Shown here: positions 46,591 through 55,715 of the stretch, one piece after another
How the letters are laid out: each line of letters begins with the position of its first letter
Position numbering within the stretch: the stretch's first letter is position 1
Source: [Synechococcus] sp. NIES-970
GTDB lineage: Bacteria; Cyanobacteriota; Cyanobacteriia; Cyanobacteriales; MRBY01
Reading direction: 5' to 3'
Assembly (NCBI GenBank): GCA_002356215.1
Contig: AP017959.1
Location: 868,001 to 932,000 of the forward strand
Length of the DNA: 64,000 nucleotides
Program-made: the position numbers and the translations under genes
The notes under the pieces: model-generated
The model's input: the letters and a program-made list of their open reading frames with translations, nothing else
Database searches by the model: none
Told to the model about the DNA's origin: nothing

Positions 46591-46980
46591 ACCAGGCGAT
46601 GAATAGGCATAACCACTGCCCTGGCGTTTAGTCTGTTGGGACAGCAACTGTTCTTCGAGCTGGGCAATGCGCTTATAGGCCACCGTCAACTGAGCAGTCA
46701 GCCTTTTAACCTGAAGTTCTGGACTGAGTTCTGCTTCCTGGAAAGCATGGCCCTCCAAATTTAGGCTTTCATCGAACAAAATATCTTTATGTTGAAAAAA
46801 TTCGCCGCCGACACTTAAATCTAAACCAAAAGCAGCATTATCAATTTTGGGCATCATTGCCATCAGTGTATCCTTGCCAAGGGATGGTTCCGCCTCGATC
46901 ACCTGTTGTACTTTTTCAACAAGTTGAGACAAAAGATCGAGCTGATGCTTTAACTCGTTAACATAGCCATGAACACTCAT
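46579..46980 (-). CDS. Unknown coiled-coil protein, 133 aa
   Basis: I do not recognise the family. It is soluble and acidic, with a helical N-terminal part (VNELKHQLDLLSQLVEKVQQVIE) and a coiled coil near the C-terminus (QVKRLTAQLTVAYKRIAQLEEQLLS). No cysteine or signal peptide is present. It stands alone and converges on lspA with a 12-bp overlap. Upstream is a 218-bp AT-rich gap with no recognised feature. Confidence 0.7.
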   Translation of the reverse strand: MSVHGYVNELKHQLDLLSQLVEKVQQVIEAEPSLGKDTLMAMMPKIDNAAFGLDLSVGGEFFQHKDILFDESLNLEGHAFQEAELSPELQVKRLTAQLTVAYKRIAQLEEQLLSQQTKRQGSGYAYSSPGLFS

Positions 46981-47198
46981 ATTTTGTCAGTCTAAAGTCC
47001 TCTTCTCCCATGCTAATGCCAACTTTAATGGCAGGGAAATTTATCCTAATATATTTAAGATTCCCTTAGAAAACCTTAAGAAATCTCTGAAATCCGGGAA
47101 GAAAAGTTTCAATTATTCTGGGTTAAATTCAACTGGAATACAGGCTAAATTTATTATTTTTTGATAGAAATTTCCCTAGGGGAACATTACTTGAATTT

Positions 47199-48329
47199 AT
47201 GCTTAATCGCCGCCAATTTTTGACGATTTCCGGGCTTTTTGCCGTTACAGGGGCATTGGGCGGTTGTCAGGCTACTGCCGCTCAAGCGTTACAAATTTAT
47301 ACATTAAAAGGCTCTGTTGCCCCTCAACTGTTGGCATTATTACGCCAAACATCTCCCCTCCGGGCTAACCTTACGCCCCTCGAACAACTCCAGGAGTTAT
47401 TCGAGGCTCTCCAAAAATTTCCTGTCGATGGGACCGAGCAAAAAAATTGGCTTGGTCAAGCGAAATCAATTCCAGATCTGGTAACCCTAGGCCACGGCTG
47501 GTATCGTCAGGCGATCGCCTCGGGGCTGATTCAACCGCTGCCTTTAACGACATTGGCTTCCTGGGATAGCTTGGGGGAACCTTGGCAAACTTTTTTACGG
47601 CGCGACGACCAAGGGAGTATCGCAGAAAATGGTCTATTGTGGGGGCAACCCTACCGCTGGGGCACAACGCTGCTGGTATACCGCAAGGATAAGTTCAAAC
47701 CATTGGGCTGGACGCCAACGGACTGGGCCGATCTGTGGCGACCGGAATTGCAAGATAAATTTTCTCTGCTGAACCACTCCCGAGAAGTGTTGGGGTTTTT
47801 ATTAAAAAAGCAAGGCAAATCTTATAACGAGACTGATCCCCAGGCGATCGCCAACCTAGAGGCTGACTTTCGGGAGCTCCACCGCCAGGTCAAATTTTAT
47901 AGCTCTACCGATTATCTACAACCGCTGGATATGGGAGACACTTGGCTTGCCCAGGGCTGGTCCCAGGATATCTTACCCCTCCTGAAGCAAGATCAGAATC
48001 TGGGGGCAGTTGTCCCCACCAGTGGGACGGCATTGTGGTGTGACCTGTGGGTGCAACCCCAGGGCAGCCAGCGAGACTTTGCCGCACTCCAGCCCTGGTT
48101 CGACTTTTGGTGGCAACCCGCGGCGATTCAACAACTTTCGCGCAGTAGCTATGGGGCCTCGCCACTGATCTATGCAGCCCCCGATCTTGACCCCGAAATC
48201 ACCGCTAATCCCCTCATTTACCTAGACCCAACAACCTTCCAAGCGAGTGAAATTATTGAGACCTTAGACCCCGAAATCACCGCCCAGTACCAAGAAATTT
48301 GGCAAGCTGTCCGCCGGAGTGAGGGCTAG
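47199..48329 (+). CDS. Extracellular solute-binding protein (PotD-like lipoprotein)
   Basis: A 376-aa periplasmic binding protein. The N-terminus has a twin-arginine-like NRRQFLTISGLFAVTGALGGC, whose terminal LGGC also fits a lipobox, so it may be a Tat-exported lipoprotein. The body has LGHGWYRQAIASGLIQPLP and WGQPYRWGTTLLVYRKDKF, typical of the spermidine/iron (PotD/Fbp) cluster. No permease or ATPase gene is next to it. The substrate is unknown. Confidence 0.8.
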   Translation: MLNRRQFLTISGLFAVTGALGGCQATAAQALQIYTLKGSVAPQLLALLRQTSPLRANLTPLEQLQELFEALQKFPVDGTEQKNWLGQAKSIPDLVTLGHGWYRQAIASGLIQPLPLTTLASWDSLGEPWQTFLRRDDQGSIAENGLLWGQPYRWGTTLLVYRKDKFKPLGWTPTDWADLWRPELQDKFSLLNHSREVLGFLLKKQGKSYNETDPQAIANLEADFRELHRQVKFYSSTDYLQPLDMGDTWLAQGWSQDILPLLKQDQNLGAVVPTSGTALWCDLWVQPQGSQRDFAALQPWFDFWWQPAAIQQLSRSSYGASPLIYAAPDLDPEITANPLIYLDPTTFQASEIIETLDPEITAQYQEIWQAVRRSEG

Positions 48330-48396
48330 AGGCTTTGATTTTGACGACCCCAGTTCTAGATAATGCAAACAAAGCAATCACATTTCAGGAATCAAG

Positions 48397-49524
48397 ATGA
48401 CGAATCAAACCATTGGGGTGGCGATCGCCGGCACCGGTTTCGGCCAGAAAATTCATATTCCCGGATTACAGCACCACCACCGCACGGAAGTAGTCAGTGT
48501 TTACCACCGAGATCCGATGCAAGCGGCGGCGATCGCCGCTGAACACCACATTCCCAACCATGCCAGCGACTTTGCTGAACTGTTAGCAGACCCGGCAGTG
48601 GCGGCGGTGGCTATTTCAACGCCTCCTTTTTTGCATTACGACATGGCGAAGCAGGCACTCCTGGCAGGGAAACATGTCCTCCTCGAAAAACCCATGACCC
48701 TCAATGGCTCCGAGGTGCGGGAGCTCTATCATCTAGCGGCCAAAAAAAATCTAGTGGTCACCCCAGACTTTGAATTTCGTTTTATTCCAGCGTGGCAATG
48801 CCTGGCAGAATACTTGCAAAATGATTTTGTTGGTCAAAAGCGGCTCATTACAATCAATTGGCTCGTGACCAGCCGCGCAAACCCGGAGCGTCCTTGGAAC
48901 TGGTATGCCCGCAAGGATCAAGGGGGAGGGGCTCTGGGGGCAGTGGGCTCCCATGCCTTTGATTACATCCACTGGCTTTTTGGCCCAATAAAGCGTTTAT
49001 CGGGATATCTTAATTGCGCAATTCCCGAACGGCCTGACCCCCTTGATGGTAATCGGCTCAAACCTGTGAATGCTGATGATACTTGCCTAATCATGTTGGA
49101 GTTGGCCGACGGCACTCCCTGCCAACTGAATATTACCTCCGTTAGTCACCATGGACGGGGCCACTGGATTGAAGTGTATGGCGATCGCGGTTCTTTGGTC
49201 CTAGGGAGCCCTAATCTCAAGGATTATGTCCATGGCTTTACACTCCAAGCGGCCCAAGCTGGCTCAGATTGGGCAGCAGTGACTATTCCAGAACGTTTAG
49301 AATTCCCCCAAATCTTTACGGATGGTCGCTTAGCGCCTTTTATTCGCGTCGTTGATCATTGGGTCAATAACATCGATCGCCAATCTTCTGATCACCAGGC
49401 GATCGCCCCCACACTCCGGGAGGGAATTTATTCACAACTGCTCATGGACTTGACCCACCAATCTCATCATCAAGGTCGTTGGGTCACAGTGCCAAGCCTC
49501 GATAATTATCTGGATTTGGGTTGA
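48397..49524 (+). CDS. Gfo/Idh/MocA-family oxidoreductase
   Basis: A 375-aa NAD(P)-dependent dehydrogenase. The N-terminal Rossmann domain has VAIAGTGFGQKIHIPGL and the family hallmark HVLLEKPMTLNG with the catalytic lysine. The C-terminal alpha/beta domain has GGGALGAVGSHAFDYIHWLFG (conserved His/Asp region). The family acts on sugars and inositols, or as biliverdin reductase; the substrate here cannot be told. Its 3' end overlaps the convergent cdv3-like gene by 19 bp. Confidence 0.88.
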   Translation: MTNQTIGVAIAGTGFGQKIHIPGLQHHHRTEVVSVYHRDPMQAAAIAAEHHIPNHASDFAELLADPAVAAVAISTPPFLHYDMAKQALLAGKHVLLEKPMTLNGSEVRELYHLAAKKNLVVTPDFEFRFIPAWQCLAEYLQNDFVGQKRLITINWLVTSRANPERPWNWYARKDQGGGALGAVGSHAFDYIHWLFGPIKRLSGYLNCAIPERPDPLDGNRLKPVNADDTCLIMLELADGTPCQLNITSVSHHGRGHWIEVYGDRGSLVLGSPNLKDYVHGFTLQAAQAGSDWAAVTIPERLEFPQIFTDGRLAPFIRVVDHWVNNIDRQSSDHQAIAPTLREGIYSQLLMDLTHQSHHQGRWVTVPSLDNYLDLG

Positions 49525-50258
49525 CGACGCTGGTGCTGGCTCGAACGGCGACCTGACTGCGGGTGAGAACTCTGGCCCTGGGTCAGTTGATTGTTATTCC
49601 CTGCTTTGGGCAGTTGAATCTGTCGTAACCCATTTTGGACCGTCTCTAATTGGATTCTCAGGTTACCTTCGAGGGTGCTCAGAAGATGATGGGCATATTG
49701 ATCGGCGTCTTCTTGGACGGCTTGGGCTTCGGCGATCGCCTGACTTTTGAGTTGTTGCATTTCTTGGGTCACCTGTTGGCGAGCACCTTCTAGTTCTGCA
49801 AACGTCTGTTGACGAGCATCCTCCAACTCCGCAAGGGTCTGTTGTCGCAGAGCTTGGCATTCTTGTTCTGTTTCATAGCGCAACTGGGCGGCTCGTTGCT
49901 CTGCCTGGCGAGTCAAGATATTTTCGTCTAACATTTGGGCGGCCCGTCGTTCGGCGGCTGCCATCATTTCTTCTGCGTAGGCTTGGGCCTCCCCCAAAAG
50001 TTGCTGCTTGTACTGGAGCACTTCCACCGCCCGCTCAATGATTTCTGGGACGCTAGTACGGACATGGTCAATTTCATCTAAAACATCATCGTCTTTAACC
50101 AAAGTAAGGCCGAGGAGCGGAACCTGGAATCCTTCAAAAATGACCTCTTCTAGGTGGGTTAACTGGTCTTGGACGTTTAAATCTACACCCCGGTAGAGGG
50201 TTGGGGAATTGGCGTTATTATCGGTGGGTTTATCTGAGGCGGATGAACTTTGTACCAT
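49506..50258 (-). CDS. DivIVA-like cell division protein (Cdv3 candidate)
   Basis: A 250-aa protein with an N-terminal conserved part (about residues 25-85: [49 protein letters not shown]), a long coiled coil with heptads (about 85-205) and a basic, Gln/Ser-rich tail. This matches the cyanobacterial DivIVA/Cdv3 layout. In Synechocystis I recall cdv3 (slr0848) lying beside coaD (slr0847), as here. It starts 76 bp inside the coaD 3' end, an unusually long same-strand overlap; no later ATG or GTG in frame is available before the conserved part. Confidence 0.7.
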   Translation of the reverse strand: MVQSSSASDKPTDNNANSPTLYRGVDLNVQDQLTHLEEVIFEGFQVPLLGLTLVKDDDVLDEIDHVRTSVPEIIERAVEVLQYKQQLLGEAQAYAEEMMAAAERRAAQMLDENILTRQAEQRAAQLRYETEQECQALRQQTLAELEDARQQTFAELEGARQQVTQEMQQLKSQAIAEAQAVQEDADQYAHHLLSTLEGNLRIQLETVQNGLRQIQLPKAGNNNQLTQGQSSHPQSGRRSSQHQRRQPKSR

Positions 50259-50719
50259 TGATACAGATCTTGAGCAACATTGTCAGGCACGAGGTGATCG
50301 ACGGAACCACCGAATTTGGCAATTTCTTTGACGACACTACTGCTTAAAAAGCTGTATTCGTTAGAAGTTGCCAAAAATACTGTCTCGATATTAGCCCAAA
50401 GCGTCTTATTTGTATGTGCCATCTGGAGTTCCTTTTCAAAATCAGATAGCACCCGCAGGCCACGCAATAGAACTCCGGCATTTTGTTTGCGGGCGTAGTC
50501 CGTCGTGAGACCTGTGAAACTATCGACGGCCACATTGGGTAAATGTTGGGTACAGCGGCTGATTTGTTCGACTCGCTTTTCGAGGCTAAAAATCGGTGAT
50601 TTACTAGGATTGCACAGCACCGCTACAATCACTTTTTCAAATAGGCGATCGCCCCGCTCAATGATATCGAGGTGACCAAGGGTAATCGGGTCAAAACTGC
50701 CAGGATAAATCGCGATCAC
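50183..50719 (-). CDS. coaD: Phosphopantetheine adenylyltransferase CoaD
   Basis: Catalyses the fourth step of coenzyme A synthesis. Motifs are [19 protein letters not shown] (nucleotidyltransferase TxGH), [19 protein letters not shown] and [21 protein letters not shown] choose GTG 50719, which places the catalytic strand at the N-terminus (178 aa); the open frame runs back to 50809 without homology. The C-terminus has a Pro-rich extension (about residues 160-178, [19 protein letters not shown]) beyond the usual ~160 aa. That extension is the part overlapping the cdv3-like gene. Confidence 0.93.
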   Translation of the reverse strand: MIAIYPGSFDPITLGHLDIIERGDRLFEKVIVAVLCNPSKSPIFSLEKRVEQISRCTQHLPNVAVDSFTGLTTDYARKQNAGVLLRGLRVLSDFEKELQMAHTNKTLWANIETVFLATSNEYSFLSSSVVKEIAKFGGSVDHLVPDNVAQDLYQWYKVHPPQINPPIITPIPQPSTGV

Positions 50720-50852
50720 AGAAAATGTCGCCCCACGGGATGAAAGCTCGTACCAGTTAATTGTGCCATATTGTTTCCCCAAGACTCGCCGCAAACCCAG
50801 GGACATCAACCCCTACAATGGAAAGTGATTTTATTGACGAGTCCAAGCAGCT

Positions 50853-51599
50853 ATGAGCGAGCATCACCCCGAAAAAAAATACGAAGGCAAGGCCAAAATC
50901 CTCTACAGCACCGCTGATCCTGACATTCTTCTTACCTACTTCAAGGACGATGCCACTGCCTTTAATGCCCAAAAAAAAGGCACGATCCAGGGCAAAGGGG
51001 AAATGAATTGCACGATCGCCGCTGCCCTTCTCCAGTGGCTCGATAGCCAGGGCATTCCCACCCACTTCATCGAACAAACTAAAGCCGATGAAATGCTCGT
51101 TAAAGCGGTCACCATCCTCCCCGTGGAAGTGGTTGTACGTAACATTGCCGCAGGAAGCCTCTGTAAACAAACAGGCCTAGCTCAGGGAATGGTTTTACCC
51201 CAGCCCTTAGTGGAGTTTTATCTCAAAGATGATGCCCTGGGGGATCCACTCCTGACGCGCGATCGCCTGATGCTGTTGAATATCGTTACGGAGGAACAAC
51301 TGGCCCAACTCAAAGACTATGCCCTCAAAATTAACACCCTAATGCAAGACTTTTTTGGGCGCTGCCAGATTACCCTCGTGGATTTCAAGGTTGAATTTGG
51401 TACTGACAAAACAGGCACAATTCTCCTCGCCGACGAAATTAGCCCCGATACCTGTCGCCTCTGGGATCAAACCGTGAGCGATCCTAATCTGCGGGTGATG
51501 GATAAAGACCGCTTCCGTCAAGACCTCGGGAATATCGAAAACGCTTATCAAACAGTCCAAGCTCGGGTACTAGCGCAGATTAAGCAACTACAATCCTAG
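50853..51599 (+). CDS. purC: SAICAR synthetase PurC
   Basis: Purine biosynthesis, condensing CAIR with aspartate. The 248-aa product has KYEGKAKILYST, FKDDATAFNAQKKGTIQGKG, EVVVRNIAAGSLCK and LADEISPDTCRLWD. Start ATG 50853. It diverges from coaD. Confidence 0.95.
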   Translation: MSEHHPEKKYEGKAKILYSTADPDILLTYFKDDATAFNAQKKGTIQGKGEMNCTIAAALLQWLDSQGIPTHFIEQTKADEMLVKAVTILPVEVVVRNIAAGSLCKQTGLAQGMVLPQPLVEFYLKDDALGDPLLTRDRLMLLNIVTEEQLAQLKDYALKINTLMQDFFGRCQITLVDFKVEFGTDKTGTILLADEISPDTCRLWDQTVSDPNLRVMDKDRFRQDLGNIENAYQTVQARVLAQIKQLQS

Positions 51600-51800
51600 G
51601 TCATATAGACTGGTGTTTTGTTTGCCCAAAGCTGAATTACCGGGCCTGTTTGCCCCTCCATTGGGCGGAAACATAAAAGACACCGCCCCGTCTTTGGCTC
51701 TGGTACAATCCAGCAGAGTGAATTACTCGTGTTGGCCGATTTACAGACAAAGCACTTACAAATATAGTGCTGATAACCTTTTTTGATTTGGTGTTTGGAC

Positions 51801-54038
51801 GTGCAAAAACAACGCAACTTAACTTATTTCTCCCCCCAAAACCTAGCACTTTGGGCAGTGATCGCCACTTTGGGGGCGATGACCCCGGCCCAAGCCGAAC
51901 CCAAGTCTGAGACCACTGGTGCGGAGTCCACTGCACCGGCCATTACCCAAGTGGCTCAATCTCCTCTGGCCCCAGAAGAATCAATAGAAGCGACCCCGGT
52001 GCCTGCGGCGATCGCCGTTCCAGAAATCCAAATACCCCAATCGCAAACCATTGCCCTCACACCGAGTCAGGCATCAGAACTCTCTCCAGTACCGGACACT
52101 GAAGTAGCCCAAGTTACGGCCCCCACACCAGCCTCTAGCGCAGAAGAACCATCTCTCCAGGCCCAGACAACACCGCCAGCCTCTGAAAGCCAGCAGATTC
52201 CAGCCCAAACAGAGACCGCAGAACCAAGGGTCTTGGTGGCCGAAGTTCGCATCAATGGTGTCGAAGACAATGTGGCCTTGGAACAGCGTATTATCCAAGC
52301 CATCGAAACCCGCGCTGGTCAACCAGCCACGGTCACGCAAATTCGGGATGATGTAAACCGCATCTATGCCACAGGTCTTTTTGCGGATGTAGTCGCTACC
52401 CCAGAAGATACAGCCCTTGGTGTGCGGGTAAGCTTTAATGTAGTTCCCAACCCTGTTCTTAGCCGGGTTGCGGTGCAGGCACTCCCCCTGGAGGGAAATC
52501 AAAACATCACACCACCGGAAGTGATCGATGATATCTTTGGCGATCGCTATGGCGAGGTGATCAACCTCAACGACTTCCAGGAAGGCAGTAACAAGTTTCG
52601 TCAACTGCAGCAGTGGTATCAGGAAAATGGCTATGACCTTGCCAATGTAATTGGGATCGATGAGCCCACTGCCGATGGTGTGGTTACCCTCATTGTCGTC
52701 GAAGGGGTCATCGAAAATATCCAGGTCAATTTCATCAATGCTGACAATGAACCCGTCGAAGGTAAGACGAGAGAATTTATCATCACCCGCGAAATGGAAC
52801 TCAAGCCTGGTGATGTTTTCCGGCGGGACGTGGCCCAACGAGACCTGCAACGAGTGTTTGGCTTAGGTCTTTTTGAAGATATTCAGCTTAATTTTACGTC
52901 CGGTACAGAAGACCCAACCCAGGCAGTTTTAAACCTCAACGTCATCGAAGGAAATACTGGCTCCATCGCCGCCGGGGGGGGGATCAGCTCCGCTAGTGGT
53001 TTCTTCGGTAGTGTCAGCTATCAGCAACAAAACCTTGGAGGAAATAACCAGCGGCTTGCTGCTGAATTTCAACTAGGCCAGCGGGATGCCCTGTTTGATG
53101 TGTCTTTCACGGACCCCTGGATCGCAGGCGACCCCTACCGCACGTCCTATTCAGTGAATGCCTTTCGCCGTCGTTCTATTTCGCTGATTTTTGATGGTGG
53201 GGAAAACGAAGTTCGCCTACCAGCAGAGGGAGAAGAGCTCGGCGATCGCCCCCGTGTCAACCGTCTCGGTGGGGGGATAACCTTTAGCCGTCCCCTCTCC
53301 CGGGATGTTTTCAACCCGTCGGAGTGGCGTGCGTCCCTCGGCTTTGATTACAACCGGATTCGCATTACTGATTCTGACGGAAACACAGCCCCTGTGGATG
53401 AATTCGGCAATCCTTTGAGTTTCTCCGGCGATGGTGTTGATGATTTGTTTAGCCTCAGCCTTAATGCAGTAAGGGACCGACGCACTACTTTTGATGGTGC
53501 GACCAGGGGCTCTCTGACCCGTTTTGGCACTGATCAAACATTGCCCTTTGGTAACGGCAGTATTTTCTTTAATCGCCTCCGAGCCAGTCATAGCATTTAT
53601 ATAGACTCTCCACTAAAGTTGCCCACCTTTGGCAGTGAAGAAAAACCCCATACCCTAGCTTTCAACATTCAAGGGGGAGCAATCCTGGGGGACTTACCCC
53701 CCTACGAAGCTTTCTCCCTCGGCGGTAGCAACTCTGTACGTGGTTTTGAAGAAGGGGATCTCGGGAGTGGTCGCTATTATCTCCAGGCAACGGCGGAATA
53801 TCGCTTCCCGATCTTTGCTGCCATTGGGGGGGCCATCTTCGCGGACTACGGTACAGATCTAGGTTCTGGTGATGATGTTCCGGGGGATCCTGCTGGTGTC
53901 CGGGGTAAACCAGGCAATGGTTTTGGCTATGGTATCGGTGTTCGAGTCAATTCTCCTTTAGGGGCTATTCGGGTTGACTATGGTATCGCTGATAACGGGA
54001 ATACGCGCATTCACTTCGGGATTGGTGAACGCTTCTAA
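51801..54038 (+). CDS. bamA: BamA/Omp85 outer-membrane assembly protein
   Basis: Core of the outer-membrane protein insertion machine. A signal peptide (LALWAVIATLGAMTPAQA) is followed by a ~110-residue Pro/Ala/Gln/Glu-rich linker, then three POTRA domains (about residues 145-380; VLVAEVRINGVEDNVALEQRI opens the first). The C-terminal 16-strand barrel has SLGGSNSVRGFEEGDLGSGRYY (the VRGF/Y loop) and terminal HFGIGERF. Three POTRAs is the cyanobacterial/chloroplast number. Start GTG 51801 is chosen; the frame is open to TTG 51783. A -10-like TACAAT lies near 51706. lpxC follows. Confidence 0.93.
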   Translation: MQKQRNLTYFSPQNLALWAVIATLGAMTPAQAEPKSETTGAESTAPAITQVAQSPLAPEESIEATPVPAAIAVPEIQIPQSQTIALTPSQASELSPVPDTEVAQVTAPTPASSAEEPSLQAQTTPPASESQQIPAQTETAEPRVLVAEVRINGVEDNVALEQRIIQAIETRAGQPATVTQIRDDVNRIYATGLFADVVATPEDTALGVRVSFNVVPNPVLSRVAVQALPLEGNQNITPPEVIDDIFGDRYGEVINLNDFQEGSNKFRQLQQWYQENGYDLANVIGIDEPTADGVVTLIVVEGVIENIQVNFINADNEPVEGKTREFIITREMELKPGDVFRRDVAQRDLQRVFGLGLFEDIQLNFTSGTEDPTQAVLNLNVIEGNTGSIAAGGGISSASGFFGSVSYQQQNLGGNNQRLAAEFQLGQRDALFDVSFTDPWIAGDPYRTSYSVNAFRRRSISLIFDGGENEVRLPAEGEELGDRPRVNRLGGGITFSRPLSRDVFNPSEWRASLGFDYNRIRITDSDGNTAPVDEFGNPLSFSGDGVDDLFSLSLNAVRDRRTTFDGATRGSLTRFGTDQTLPFGNGSIFFNRLRASHSIYIDSPLKLPTFGSEEKPHTLAFNIQGGAILGDLPPYEAFSLGGSNSVRGFEEGDLGSGRYYLQATAEYRFPIFAAIGGAIFADYGTDLGSGDDVPGDPAGVRGKPGNGFGYGIGVRVNSPLGAIRVDYGIADNGNTRIHFGIGERF

Positions 54039-54060
54039 AGTTCCTTTCATTGTTCAGGCT

Positions 54061-54083
54061 GGGGGAAATATCCCCCTTTTTTT
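54061..54083 (+). terminator. Intrinsic terminator between bamA and lpxC
   Basis: GGGGGA pairs with TCCCCC around AATA, followed directly by seven T residues (54077-54083). The U tract ends only three bases before the lpxC ATG at 54087. Confidence 0.8.
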
Positions 54084-54086
54084 GTG

Positions 54087-54917
54087 ATGGTGACAACGCT
54101 TAAAACAACGGTGGAATGTGTTGGGATTGGCCTCCATTCGGGGGAACAGGTCTGCGTAAAACTGATGCCTGGCGATCGCCACCAGGGCAGATATTTTGTA
54201 CGCACTGATTTACCAGGGCAACCGGTGATTCCCGCGAGCATTAACACCGTAGACCAAACTCTCCTTTCGACGGAGTTGGCGATGGGTGAAGCGAAAGTCA
54301 GAACGACGGAGCATCTGCTGGCGGCCCTCGTGGGTTTGGGGATTGATGCGGTACGCATTGAAATTAATGGCCCAGAACTGCCGCTCCTGGATGGTTCGGC
54401 CCTGGAGTGGACCCAGGCGATCGCCCAGGCTGGCACCGAAAACTTGAACCCAGCAAATAATCCACCTATCCCAGTTGTCAGCGAGCCCCTGTGGATTCGG
54501 GAAGGGGATATGTTTGTCGCCGCTCTGCCTTCGGCGGAACTGCGCTTTACCTATGGGATTGACTTCACCTATCGGCCCATTGGCAATCAGTGGCATAGCT
54601 GGAGCCCTAAGGTTGAATCTTTTGCAGAGGCGATCGCCCCGGCGCGAACATTTGGGTTTGCGGATCAAATTGAACAGCTCAAAAAAGCAGGTTTGATTCA
54701 AGGGGGGAGCTTAGACAATGCCCTTGTCTGTGACCCAGAAAAATGGCTCAATCCGCCCCTCCGTTTCCCTAATGAACCCGCTCGCCACAAGTTGCTCGAT
54801 CTCATCGGTGATTTGGCCCTGCTGGGGACGATCCCCACAGCCCATTACCTTGCCTACAAAGCCAGTCATAAGCTCCATACTCAACTGGCTAAAACATTGC
54901 AGACAACCCTGTTGTGA
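54087..54917 (+). CDS. lpxC: UDP-3-O-acyl-N-acetylglucosamine deacetylase LpxC
   Basis: The committed step of lipid A synthesis. The 276-aa zinc hydrolase has [13 protein letters not shown], the zinc histidine in [27 protein letters not shown] and the second zinc/acid motif [18 protein letters not shown] 54087 (or GTG 54084) gives the normal N-terminus. The start is immediately behind the bamA terminator, so there is no ribosome-binding site. Leaderless initiation or readthrough control must be considered. Confidence 0.94.
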   Translation: MVTTLKTTVECVGIGLHSGEQVCVKLMPGDRHQGRYFVRTDLPGQPVIPASINTVDQTLLSTELAMGEAKVRTTEHLLAALVGLGIDAVRIEINGPELPLLDGSALEWTQAIAQAGTENLNPANNPPIPVVSEPLWIREGDMFVAALPSAELRFTYGIDFTYRPIGNQWHSWSPKVESFAEAIAPARTFGFADQIEQLKKAGLIQGGSLDNALVCDPEKWLNPPLRFPNEPARHKLLDLIGDLALLGTIPTAHYLAYKASHKLHTQLAKTLQTTLL

Positions 54918-54930
54918 TCAGGGGTAAAGA

Positions 54931-55689
54931 GTGATGACAGAAGCAATCTTTGTGGGGCGATCGCTTGCCTGTCATTTTCGTGGGGTGACGGCCCTAGAGG
55001 GGTTGAATTTTTGTATTTATCCCGGCGAAAAGGTGGGGCTAATTGGGGCCAGTGGCGCGGGAAAAAGCACGCTGCTTAGCTTACTCAACGGCCAACTACG
55101 ACCCACCGGAGGGGAATTGCTCACTTGGGGGGAGCCCCTGGCACAACTTTCGCCCCGACGGCGGCGGCGCATCCAACGGCAGATTGGTACGATCTACCAG
55201 CAATTGAACCTGGTGGACAGTTTGGCCGTGATTCACAATGTTAATGCCGGACACCTGGGACGTTGGTCTTTTTTGAAAGCAGCCTTTTCTTTGATCTTCC
55301 CCTGCGATCGCCCCCTTGCTTTGGCCGCCCTTGAACAGGTTAGAATCCCTGAAAAAATCTTAGCTAGAACAGGCGAACTATCTGGAGGTCAGAAACAGCG
55401 GGTTGCCCTGGCGCGGGTGTTGGTACAAGATCCCGCAGTCATCCTCGCCGACGAGCCGATCGCCAGTCTAGATCCCCACCTGAGCCGAGAAATGATGGAT
55501 CTGTTGGCCCATCTCTGCGATACCCAAGGCAAAACCCTTGTGATTAGCCTCCATTCCTTAGAATTTGCCCGGAGCCATTGCGATCGCCTCATTGGTTTAA
55601 AAACAGGCAAAATTCTCTTTGATCAGCCCGCCGCGACGGTCAACGACACCCAGATCGCCCACCTCTATGGGCATCAATCGATATACTAG
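54931..55689 (+). CDS. Orphan ABC ATPase, PhnC-like
   Basis: A 252-aa ATP-binding subunit resembling phosphonate importer PhnC. Walker A GASGAGKST, Q-loop IGTIYQQLNLV, signature LSGGQKQRVALARVL, Walker B VILADEPIASLD and H-loop VISLHSLEFARSHCDR are all present. PhnC-type sequence YQQLNLVDSLAVIHNVNAGHLG is seen. No permease or binding protein is adjacent; neighbours are lpxC (13 bp upstream) and an ABC exporter. It may serve a permease elsewhere. Substrate unknown. Confidence 0.8.
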   Translation: MMTEAIFVGRSLACHFRGVTALEGLNFCIYPGEKVGLIGASGAGKSTLLSLLNGQLRPTGGELLTWGEPLAQLSPRRRRRIQRQIGTIYQQLNLVDSLAVIHNVNAGHLGRWSFLKAAFSLIFPCDRPLALAALEQVRIPEKILARTGELSGGQKQRVALARVLVQDPAVILADEPIASLDPHLSREMMDLLAHLCDTQGKTLVISLHSLEFARSHCDRLIGLKTGKILFDQPAATVNDTQIAHLYGHQSIY

Positions 55690-55715
55690 ATGTCTGCATT
55701 TCTTAAAAAATCCCC

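Noticed and set aside
51596..51817. Minus-strand 73-codon frame rich in cysteine between purC and bamA
   Set aside because: It covers the bamA upstream region and overlaps both neighbouring genes. The cysteines are not in a regular zinc pattern, and I know no homologue.
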